Positions 10,921-20,470 of a stretch of DNA of 64,000 nucleotides are shown piece after piece; within the stretch, counting starts at the first letter, position 1; each line of letters starts with the position of its first letter. The stretch is from Rhypophila decipiens (lineage: Eukaryota; Ascomycota; Sordariomycetes; Sordariales; Naviculisporaceae): NCBI GenBank assembly GCA_033297075.1, contig MU858156.1, positions 1 through 64,000 on the forward strand, read 5' to 3'. The notes beneath the pieces were generated by a model. The model was not told the DNA's origin, did no database searches, and was given only the letters and a program-made list of their open reading frames with translations. The position numbers were made by a program, and so were the translations under genes.

Positions 10921-12552
10921 ATGTCGGGAGGCACGCTCAACTTCATCACTTTCAATCAGGACCACAGCTGCCTGGCTGTCGGCACCTCCAAGGGCTTTCG
11001 AATCTACCATACTGACCCCTTCTCCCCCATATTCAGCAGCGACGAGGGCAATGTCACTCTCATAGAAATGCTCTTCTCCACCTCGCTGGTGGCTATTGTC
11101 CAGTCCCCGCGACATTTGAAGATTCAGAATACCAAGGTCCGCTTACACACCCTCAGGTCCTGACTTGTTCTTGGTCCCAGCTAACACATTTGTGCAGCGC
11201 GGCCAAGCCATTTGCGATCTCATGTTTCCCACCGCCGTCCTAGCTGTGCGGTTGAATCGGAAACGTCTCATCATCGTTCTCGAAGACGAAATATACGTCT
11301 ACGACATCTCCAACATGTCTCTGCTGAAGACTATCTCTACTTCGCCGAACCCAAATGCCATTTGTGCCCTCTCGCCCTCGTCCGAAAACTGCTACATCGC
11401 TTACCCTCTCCCGAAGCCGCGGGAACAGACTAATGTACGGCGGCCCGCTCACGCTCCTCCGCAGTCCGACTATGTGCCGCCAACTGCGGGCGAAGTTATG
11501 ATCTTTGATACCGTGACGCTCAAGGCGCTGAACGTGATCGAAGCTCACAAGTCACCACTCTGTTGCATCGCCCTAAACAGCGACGGCACACTGCTCGCCA
11601 CGGCTTCCGAGACGGGCACCATCATCCGCGTGTTCAAGGTCCCCACGGGCGAGAAGCTTTACGAGTTCCGCAGAGGAACGCTGACGTCCATCATCTACAG
11701 CATGTCGTTCAACCTCAGCTCGACGTTGCTCTGCGTGTCGTCGAACTCTGACACCATACACATCTTCCGTCTGGGGAATGCGCGTGGGGCAGCCGGCGCC
11801 GGCGCGGAGCCTAGGGATATACCGAGCGGTTCCACGCGCTATGACAGGAGCGGAAGATCTAGGAGCTTTGACAGTGGCAACAATTCTGGCAGCAACGCGG
11901 GTAGCAACGCGGGATCTCCTAAGGCTGATGATCCCGACTGGAGCTCTATCAATACGAGTGAAGTTAAGAGAAGCACTGGCCAAGATGCACACAGACGACA
12001 AAGCGGCTCGATTGGCAGCATGTTCCGCCGATCTTCACTGTATATGGGCCGTAGCGTCGCCGGGGTAGTCGGCCAATACCTGCCTCAGTCCGTCGCGGAA
12101 ATGTGGGAACCGCAACGGGATTTTGCGAGCGTGAAGGTCCCAAAGAGCAATGTCCCGAGGCCGGCGTTCGGCAGCGGTCCTTTGGTCAGCGCCGGGAATC
12201 CACGGAGCGTTGTGGCCATGAGCAGCTCATCGCCGCAGGTCATGGTCGTCACGAGCGACGGCGGATTCCACGTCTTTAGCATCGATCTGGAGAAGGGAGG
12301 CGAGGGATGGCTGGTGCAGCAATCTTCGTGCGTAAATTGATTTCCTATCCTATCCGTCACTTATTCCTCATGTCGTGGTGTTTTGCGTCTTTGTTGAATC
12401 AACCATATACTCCCCTCTTTCCCTTTATACATGATCACTTGTCTCCTGAGTCACGTACAGATTCATGTTCGTCGGCGATCCCTAACCTTCCTTTTCTTCA
12501 ATATAGTGTTTCCAGCGACAAACTGGATACTTCCACCTACGAAGGACCATAG
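10921..12552 (+). CDS. atg18: Autophagy-related PROPPIN Atg18
   Basis: Seven-bladed WD-type propeller that binds PI3P and PI(3,5)P2 and works with Atg2 in autophagosome growth and in vacuole size control. Exons are 10921-11136, 11198-12327 and 12507-12552 (about 463 aa). The phosphoinositide-binding FRRG motif is at about 229-232 ([15 protein letters not shown]). Further family marks are [21 protein letters not shown] at the start, [13 protein letters not shown] across intron 1, and LDTSTYEGP at the end, which needs the last small exon. A Ser/Asn/Gly-rich loop lies at about 255-320, a variable region in fungal homologues. The intron 1 donor is GTCCGC, weaker than usual, but phase and protein continuity fix it; the branch site is GCTAAC. 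Intron 2 is 179 bp. Confidence 0.93.
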
Positions 12553-13954
12553 AAATATCCATTGCAGGATTGGGATACACTGAAGTGGGTGAATACAGTT
12601 GAGACAGTCCCTGGTATCGAGAATACGGACCGTCAAGGTTTTGAGCCCCAACCTACGAGGGGAGGAAGAGTGGAGCCAGAATCGTGATCCTTGGTACGGT
12701 CCGGACGTATCACCTGTTTGAATGCGTTGTCTTGGAGCCGATGGCTTCCTTCTTTGTTGTTCTACGTTTCTTTCTTTCTCTTTTTCGGTTGTTATAGCAG
12801 TCGGGTTATCCACTTTCATTTTGGGTGTTGGGCAGGGTCACGGCTGATTCCCTGGTTGGCCGGCAGGCTGCATAGCGTTTGGCGTTGTATCTCTATCTCG
12901 TTTTTGCTTTTTGCTTGTGTGTATCGGATACTCAATCACATGGGTACCTAGGTTTCTCTTTTTTTATAGCGTCTAATAACAGACACCAGTACTCTCGTAT
13001 ACATGCACCAGTCCAGTTTGACTTTCCAGACCAGAGGCATTTATTCGAGCCAGTTAGGGTATTTATTCTAACCAGTCAAGCTATTTATTCACGCCAGTTG
13101 AGACGTTTGTTCGAGCTGGTTGAGGCGTCTACTCCGGCCGGTCGAGGCGTTTATTCCGGCCCGGCAAGGCATATATTCCAGCCAGTCAAGGCCTCTTGTC
13201 TAGTTCAGTCAACAGTATTTATTCCATTCAGTCAAGACATTTATTCTAGCCAGCTAAGGCCTCTTGTCAAGTCCAGTCAAAGGTATTTATTCCAGCTAGT
13301 CAAGGCATTTATTCCAGCCGGTCAAGGTATTTTTCCCAGCACCAGATTGAAGGCCAAGACAGTGGTTTTAGTCAGGGAAAAGGTGGTTCTAGCGGTCGCG
13401 TTTTTATTGTCCTCTCTGGACCACGGGGTCTGTCCCGTATAGCTTTTAATGTCTCTTGACGAGGTACCCTGGTAGCCAGTCTATATGTAGTTTTGTAATG
13501 CCTATAGCGTCTTCCACTATCTTAATTTCTCTCTCTTCGTCTCTCACTTTCTCTCATCTCACCTATGATTCAACGTGGTCTTCTGCAGCTTGAATCTGCC
13601 TCCTTGGGAGGTATGTATGGGATGTGATGATATTCAGAACGCCCCGGACTCATTCACACCGACAATATTAATAAGATGTATTTCATTGTAACAAGAGTGC
13701 CACACGGAACCAAACAGCGAGATATGTCACTTTTGACCAGTCCCAAAGATCATGTCCACAGTCCATGCAGCAGTAGCTCTTTCACCGTCCGCAATGTAAA
13801 TGGGATACACCCAAAACCCATCCATGTTAATACACAACATGAACCACAATCCAGAACTTAATCACCTTCGCACTCCCGAGCCAACCACACCTCTTCTTTC
13901 TGCCCAGTTACGTCGCTCTCTAACCGACGCTTCAGCACATCACCTGCTCCCCAT
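12553..13954. other. Convergent intergenic region with minisatellite
   Basis: Lies between the ends of atg18 and the AP-2 alpha gene. Apart from the repeat at 12979-13348, nothing recognisable is seen. The 187-codon frame at 12879-13442 runs through the repeat and is an artefact of the array. Confidence 0.6.
12979..13348 (-). repeat. 22-bp minisatellite, diverged copy of the element at 57861-58197
   Basis: About 14 imperfect units of the form ATTTATTCCAGCCAGTCAAG with variable ends. The left boundary carries CACCAGTCCAGTTTGACTTT and then CCAGACCAGAGG, which is the reverse complement (with a few changes) of the right end of the element at 58.2 kb. The other end is eroded: only GCACCAG remains at about 13339-13345. 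The array is therefore a second, inverted and damaged copy of the same repeat family. Confidence 0.75.
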
Positions 13955-16900
13955 TTATCTCACCATAATATTCCTGAACGAGTCGGATATATCGCTCACT
14001 GTTGGGGGAGGAAGCCTGTCGTCGGCGTTCCCAATGGCCATACCTACCGACAGCCTACCGACCATCAACTTCAGCAAGACAGGAGGTAGTGACTCCTCGG
14101 TCGCTCGAATAGTCAACCGTACCATCTATCAAACATATCATGTCAGCAGCAAATCCATAGAAGGGTTGAACAGAGAACATGGGGCAAAAACTCACCTGGC
14201 TCGTGTAGTTGGGCTCCAACCTCATCAGGCATCCAAACTTGCCACCCTCACTGGTATGTACCACACTAGCGCCCACAAAGTTCTTGGGGTTATTATCAAC
14301 GTTGTGCAATATTCCCCAGCGGAAGCCCTCGATGACGGTCCTCACAAACGTCTCGTTGATCTCCCGCGTCTCCCTTGCTCCATGAGCAAGACCAAACACC
14401 TCCTGTGCCTCTCTCGGCGGCCCACCGATTTGCTTCCACCGCTTGAAGAAGTCGTCGGCGCTCAGCTCAGCCGGGTCCATAAATTTGTGTATTGCCAGAG
14501 GCAGTTTGAGTGTGACGGCCTGGAGGGCACCAGCCAAGTAGCTGATTCTCACCGTCGGGCTCTTCTCAAATACCTTCTTGGCCTCAAACATGATGACCTG
14601 CTGTGCTTGACCCCCAGAATTGATGGTGGTGTCTGGTAGTCCCTTTACGTCCCACGAGAGATGCGGCCGCTCAGACTCGTCCAGGTCGAGCGTGGTAGTG
14701 AAGGAGCTCACCAGCGCTGGCGTTTTGTTGGTGAAGTAAAGGATGAGACACGCCACCTGGCCGCGGTACTCGGACCGAACTCCGACTTGGAGCTGCCCGT
14801 CCTCAAACAGTACACCGTCAGCCTTGAGCATGAGCCTATTAAACCCACGTTCCCAGCCAGGCGACAAATGAGCGGCACTCGCAAGATTAGGAGGTGGTTT
14901 GATGCTCTTGGCCTCTGCTGATCCGAGATTGTTCATGTCGAGGCCCATCAGATCATTGGCAGCAGAGTTTCCGTTGGCCCCGTTGGCCCCGTTGCCATGG
15001 CCGTTAGTAAAGGTCCTCCTAAGACCTGCCTTCTTGACCATGCTAAGCTCTGCAGCATCCGCATTGGCGTCTTTTCCGCCGACGACCCATGTCCGTTTGT
15101 CACTGGTATTAGAGTGTTTCTGGTGCAGCCGGGAAAGCAGCGCAGATTCGCGCTCGGGGAAGGGGGGCATCTCATCGCAGATTGTCCGCAGGAGATCGTC
15201 CGTCGGCATGCTCGCCAACGTCAAATACTCACAAGCCCGTTGTTGAAGTTCGGGATCAAGGGTATGGCTGTAGATGTTGAAGATGCCAACCAGCTGCGGT
15301 TTAATCTCGGGGAAAAGATTGACAAACTTGATAAAGGAAGACAAGATCATAGCCCGAGTGCTTGAGGAACAGGCTGGGAGCTTGCTCTGAAGAGCCAGGA
15401 ACTGCTCAATCGGGCTGCATCCCTTCTCTTCAGCGATGAGATGTCCGAACTCTCCCAGGATATAAGCCCCAATCTTGACAAGCGTCTCATGGCAATGGTC
15501 CTGCTTGACATATTGCAGGATATTCTGTGCTGCATAGACCTGAAGCTCTTCATTGTTGGTGACAATCTGGGTAACTCTTTGCCATACCTCGTCGCTGACG
15601 TGGTCTCCGGCCATGGCGATCAGCCGCAGGGATATGTTGACATACCACTGGACGTCAGTAGCGTATTTCTCGGTCAAGATGGCGATCTTCAGAACCATCT
15701 CTTCACGGATGGCGAAATCGGCATTCTGGAGATAATGCAGCAGCTCGCCAACGATGCCCTGCGCATTCGTCGTGTCGCACATGCTGTAAAGCAGATCCAG
15801 GCCCTTTCTCCGAACACTAATATCCCGGTCTTTGAGTGAGCCAATAATGATATCTTGATGTTGTTTGATGGGGTCCAGCGTGTCGGCACGGGCTGCCAGG
15901 TGAGTCATGGCTTCCAGGCCCAGATATCGAACATTGGTCTCCCTCGACTGAATGAACCGACCAAGTCTCGAGGATATCTGTCTCATCAGGGCCTGTTCGG
16001 TATCTAGGTGAATGATAAGGTTGATAGCCTCAAAGAGAACGGCGTTCTGCGCGTTGTTCTGTTGCACGTTTTTGTTCGTCTCCAGGGCCAAGTTCAGTAT
16101 CTTTTGCAGCGACTCTCGAATCATATCCCTCACATGGCTATCATCTATTCTCGGGCTGTCAGTCCACGGCCCACTTGATGAGATCAGAAAGGGCTTCACA
16201 TACCTGAAGGAGGGAAATACTGAAGTAGCCTCAACAGCTTGACCTGTATCCACGGACATGGCACCTTGTAATAAAGATAATCCTGACTGTACTCGCCATC
16301 GATGAGAATACGCTTCAACCGAGCAGCGGCCTTGGCATAGGCGCCCTTGTACTGTTCAAGGTTATCCTGAGCCACAGTCATGACCAGCGACGTCACAGAC
16401 AAGGCAACTCCGAGATCAACGTCGTCCATCAGCGATATTAACCGTTCAGCCCACTGGGGCTGAATAATGCCCTGGTGTTTTCGGTACAGCCGTAGTAACG
16501 TCAAAGCGGCCTTTTTCTTGACAAAAGCCTTGGAGGTCCTGTAATCGATCAGCATTCACACTCTGAACCGGCCACGAGAGGCTCATCAAGGACATACGGT
16601 GAGATCAGCAGTCTGTGAACTTCCCCACTCAGCGCCTCACCCATCTCCCGACCACCAACATTGGCGATTGCGTGCAAGGCCAAGCAGTTGAATAGCTCGT
16701 TGTGGTCCAACAAGTCTTTCCGTATGCTGTTCACGACCAGGTGTAGAAGCTCGTGTTTTTCGTGGAGGAACAGGGTCATGGCCAAATACCCGATTTGCTT
16801 TTCCGAGTACTTATTGGCCGAAATGAGATTCACCGCTTCGAGGTGACCGAAATCGACGTTCCATCCTAGGATATATATGTAGAGCAACTGCATTGCCAAA

Positions 16901-17291
16901 GATCAGCCCAGGCCTCTCGACATCCAACTCGACGTTACCAACCTTGCAAACGTATTTCTTCTTGTGGTAGCCGCTGAGATTCCCATCTGCAAAGACGTGG
17001 AGTCAGTATCTGTGCAAAGTCGTTTCGGGGTCTGTCTCAAACCTTTGAACTTTTGCCTGAGAATTGCGAGATCCAAAGTCAGCAACCAATCAATCCATTC
17101 GTAATAGAGACTTTGGTCTCATCCAAGGCGCGGACCTACCGAATGTTGGCCAATTCCTTGTTGATGCGCTTCTCTTCCAGCTCCCGAGCTCGAGCATTCC
17201 GAAGGTCGGCGATGAACTGGACCAGGCCTCGCATATTGGAGTTGTTACTGCTCGACCGGCCGAGGAAGCCGGTGGTGCCCGAGGACGCCAT
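13955..17291 (-). CDS. apl3: AP-2 adaptor complex alpha subunit (alpha-adaptin)
   Basis: Large subunit of the clathrin adaptor AP-2, acting in endocytic cargo uptake at the plasma membrane; alpha binds PI(4,5)P2 and dileucine cargo. The model has seven exons: 17291-17140, 17056-17043, 16986-16943, 16887-16598, 16538-16204, 16144-14196 and 14125-13955 (about 984 aa, the usual size). Family marks are MRGLVQFIADLRNARARELEEKR at about 20-42, GYHKKKYVCKLLYIYILGW, then SPTSKAFVKKKAALTLLRLYRKH, which is recreated exactly by removing a GTATGT...TTACAG intron. The trunk is a run of alpha-helical repeats; a hinge with Asn/Gly-rich sequence follows near residue 600, then the appendage domain, ending MVRLTIRATEESLPPVLLKLM. 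Exon 2 is only 14 nt. The start MASSGTTGFLGR is the only ATG in frame near the first splice site. Confidence 0.93.
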
Positions 17292-18199
17292 GGCGGGAAT
17301 CTGATAGATACACCAGTAGTAAAAGTAGTAAAAGTCGCAAGCGCTCCTGTCGTCTACGCCCAGAGGATCGAGGCTCGAGATGGGATTCGGTCGCTCCGAG
17401 TTGGGACAGAGTCGCTAGTTGTTTTCAGTTCCGGAGGCTCAAGACGCGTCTCGGCAAAGTCGCTTCAATAAGTCGGCATCATGGAGGAACCCGACGTAAT
17501 CGACTTCGATTCGAGAATTCGATGATTGTTCGCGATCGAGTTGAGGTTGTGGATAGGGAGTGTATGAGCTGGACCGAAGCGGAGCCCCAGGGGTTCAATC
17601 GTCAGTTGATTGTGGCCCGCTTCCGCTTATAACACGGCGCGGGTGGGCGGGTACCGGTAGGCCAAGGGACTGAATGCACGGCCGTTGTGGGGGAGAGCGT
17701 GGCTCAAATGTTGCCAAGTCTAGGCACTGGGATATCAATATCGCAGTGTTGGTAGATTTTCGCACGATTTCAATCCCCGACTGGGGATTCCGGACTTGAG
17801 GAGGTTTGGGATCGAGTTGTGCGAAGGAGCTGCACAAAGCATCAAATTTGGCACCCAAGACCTCGACCCCAATGGACCGGCTGGATGCCCCCGCACTGGA
17901 CGGCCAGCGGCATCACGCTAATTCGACCCGCTGAGCGACCGAGATTGGACGATATTAATTGGCACAGGGCATCGAAGTACTGAAAGCCACATGAGGTGCA
18001 TGCTATCCAGCGCAACCATGTGGCTTTTGTGCAACAGCTGAAGGTGTGGCTGCATGCTACCCCGTACAGCTCCATATCTATGACGATATTTTGGATGCGA
18101 CCTCCAAAACATGCCCTTTTTTGCGACGCCCGTCCCAACCTTGACCTCAACCATCAGTCCCAGGGAAATGCCCTGCGACTGCGACCTACTTCCCGGAGG
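17292..18199. promoter_or_regulatory. Divergent promoter region, AP-2 alpha / NDUFAF5-like gene
   Basis: About 0.9 kb between diverging genes. The open frame of the plus-strand gene extends back to 17996, but the added residues look unlike a conserved protein, so this part is treated as leader. No other gene is seen. Confidence 0.45.
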
Positions 18200-19285
18200 A
18201 TGAGGCCGTATTTACCAACGGCCTGCCGGCCAAACAACGTCCAATTCGCGGCTCGCTCGTCAATACAACAAACCGCCCGGCGGACCTACGCATTCCAAGC
18301 CTCCGGGACCCCAAGCTTCCAGGTCTTCAACCGGCGCACCAAATGGCTCCAAAAAGAGCGATCCGGCGCTAATGCCACTCAAAGCAGAGAAGTAGGCTAC
18401 CTAAAAGATGAGATGGCCAAGCGAGTCTCCGAGCGGCTGCTCGACATCAAGCGCAACTTCCCGCGCACCCTCGACCTCGGCGCAAACAGCTGCAACATCG
18501 CACGAGCCTTGATCGGCCCCAATCCCGACAATGACCCCGAGAATCCCTCCTCCACACCACTGCCCCCGTTAGCAAGCAAGATATCAGAGCTTGTAGCCGC
18601 CGACTCCTCCTCGACCCTCCTCTACCGGGACGCCGACACCCTTCCCGACGGTGAAGTCGGCGAAGGCATGAAACTCACGCGCCAAGTCCTAGGCGACGAA
18701 GAGACCCTCCCCTTCGAGCCCCAATCGTTCGACCTCGTCTTATCAAGCCTGTCAATGCACTGGATCAACGATCTGCCCGGGTACCTAGCACAAATCAACA
18801 ACGTCCTCAAACCAGACTGTCCCTTCATAGGCGCAATGCTAGGCGGCGATACGCTCTTCGAACTGCGGACTTCTCTTCAGTTAGCCGAGCAAGAGCGTAA
18901 AGGCGGGATATCACCACATGTCTCGCCTCTAGCTGATGTCCGTGACGTGGGCGGTCTCCTCCAGCGGGTCGGATTCAAGATGCTTACTGTGGACGTGGAA
19001 GACTTGATCGTCGACTACCCGGACACCTTTGCCTTGATGCAAGACTTGCAGGCTATGGGCGAGAGCAACGCCATCTTGGGGCGAGAGATGGGCGCTATTA
19101 GTAGAGACGTCTTGCTTGCCAACGAGGCCATCTATCGTGCTCTGCACGGGAACGAAGACGGGACGATACCCGCTACATTTAGGATCATTCACATGATTGG
19201 GTGGAGAGAGTCGCCGGACCAGCCGAAGCCGCTTCCTCGCGGTACCGGTGAAATAAACATGAAGGACTTTTTTGAGAAGAAGTAG
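18200..19285 (+). CDS. NDUFAF5: NDUFAF5-like mitochondrial complex I assembly methyltransferase-fold protein
   Basis: Members of this family act in the mitochondrial matrix early in assembly of respiratory complex I; the human protein hydroxylates an arginine of NDUFS7. The product is single-exon, 361 aa from MRPYLPTACR. The start at 18200 is preferred over the frame-opening ATG at 17996 because it begins an Arg/Ser/Ala-rich, acid-free presequence (to about residue 35) typical of mitochondrial import. The class I SAM fold is visible: LDLGANSCN at 91-99 in the motif I position, the conserved SSLSMHWINDLPGYL that marks this family, then LADVRDVGGLLQRVGF and IIHMIGWRESP near the end. Motif I lacks the usual GxGxG glycines. 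The gene ends 328 bp from the convergent ARPC5 gene. Confidence 0.88.
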   Translation: MRPYLPTACRPNNVQFAARSSIQQTARRTYAFQASGTPSFQVFNRRTKWLQKERSGANATQSREVGYLKDEMAKRVSERLLDIKRNFPRTLDLGANSCNIARALIGPNPDNDPENPSSTPLPPLASKISELVAADSSSTLLYRDADTLPDGEVGEGMKLTRQVLGDEETLPFEPQSFDLVLSSLSMHWINDLPGYLAQINNVLKPDCPFIGAMLGGDTLFELRTSLQLAEQERKGGISPHVSPLADVRDVGGLLQRVGFKMLTVDVEDLIVDYPDTFALMQDLQAMGESNAILGREMGAISRDVLLANEAIYRALHGNEDGTIPATFRIIHMIGWRESPDQPKPLPRGTGEINMKDFFEKK

Positions 19286-19612
19286 AGCGAACCCTTTATG
19301 GATCGGAGTTGTATGTATATATATCTGTATCGTATGTCTGTAATTTGTAGATATCTCGGCAATGTTGAGCACTGGTGGATTGCGTTTTGTCTATTGCGCT
19401 GTTGTATGTAATTTGATTACCATCCAACAACAACGAGGAACAGAGGTCCTTAAACTCGAAATCAAATATGGCTTGGTATGATGGATGAATCGCTAGACCT
19501 GTATGGGGCCAAGAAGGGCTCAATCGCCAATATCGAGGTCCTATGCTCAAGTGACAGACATTACGCACCATCATGAGCCAAAATCACTCTTCTTCTCTCT
19601 TTGGGCATTCAC
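19286..19612. other. Convergent 3' intergenic region
   Basis: Shared 3' flank of the NDUFAF5-like gene and ARPC5. It is A/T-rich next to the plus-strand stop, with TATGTATATATATC just downstream, probably part of the 3'-end signals. Nothing else is seen. Confidence 0.45.
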
Positions 19613-20470
19613 TCATACCCTCCGCCAGTCAGTCATGACCCGTCCTATGCACCCCAAGCCAGCAACATCCGTGACCTTCTCATGCCAACTAAGCAGCACA
19701 CTCATAGCCCCACCGGTTGACTCGTTCGCCTGTCCAGGCCTCGATCCCACCTGGCTGAAACCCGTCTGCTGGGGAGTGACTCGCGTGGGTGTTCTCGGGG
19801 CGCTGTTGCTGCCTTCGGGGGAGGAGGAGGACGTGGAAGCCATGCCTTTGTATCTTTTTTTCCATCACAAGCTTACGTTAGTATGGTTTTTTTTTTTTTG
19901 GTTTTTTTTTTTTTTGCGTAGAGTGGGTGGGACCTGGGAAGGCAAGCAAGCATACAGGTACTTCATCAACACGTCTAAACATTCTGGTCCGCCGGGGGTG
20001 TTGTAGATGCGCTGGAGCATGGGCGTCATGTCGCTGGCCTTGATGGATTGCAGGACTTCGATGACTGTGTGGAGGTGGGAGTCCTATTTAAATTTCTTCC
20101 GATTTAGCATATTGCAATGACCCCATGCTATTGTATATTATCCCAATTCCTTTCTGGTCTCCTCGATATCGATATCCGACAGGAATTCCATGGCGTTGTG
20201 GCTGGGTCGGCTCACCTTGGCACTATCGCTCCCATTGTAAACAGGCATCTCGAGACAGCCGCGGAGGGCGCCCTCGGAATCGCCTCCCCGCAGGAGCTGG
20301 CGTACTTGCGAGTTGATCTGGAGGACCTCGGCATCGCTCGTCTCGGGTAGGGGCGGGTGCAGCGTCGAGGTGTCAAAGTTGACGCTCGAGTCTTCGATCA
20401 AGCGGTCGATATCGATCCTCCGCCAGCCGTCGCCTAGGCTCGCCTCGCTGTGTTGTTGGATGATGGACAT
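19613..20470 (-). CDS. ARPC5: Arp2/3 complex subunit 5 (ARPC5, p16)
   Basis: Smallest subunit of the Arp2/3 complex, which nucleates branched actin at endocytic patches and hyphal tips. Exons are 20470-20216, 20083-19956 and 19853-19613 (about 207 aa). Joining them gives PVYNGSDSAK then DSHLHTVIEVLQSIKASDMTP, then DVLMKYLYKGM, and the end VLLSWHEKVTDVAGLGCIGRVM, all matching the family order. An open frame that reads through the first donor (GTGAGC) is intronic. Between MKYLYKG and LLSWHEK there is a Ser/Thr/Pro/Gly-rich insert of about 46 residues; animal proteins have only about ten residues there. Intron 2 (102 bp) contains long A/T homopolymers close to its acceptor, a spot prone to sequencing error. 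Confidence 0.92.

Noticed and set aside
12979..13348. CRISPR-like array
   Set aside because: Units are directly abutting 22-bp imperfect repeats without unique spacers, in a eukaryotic nuclear context.
12879..13442. 187-codon frame over the minisatellite
   Set aside because: Made by the 22-bp array and T-rich flank; the repeat unit is not a multiple of three, so no periodic protein is encoded.
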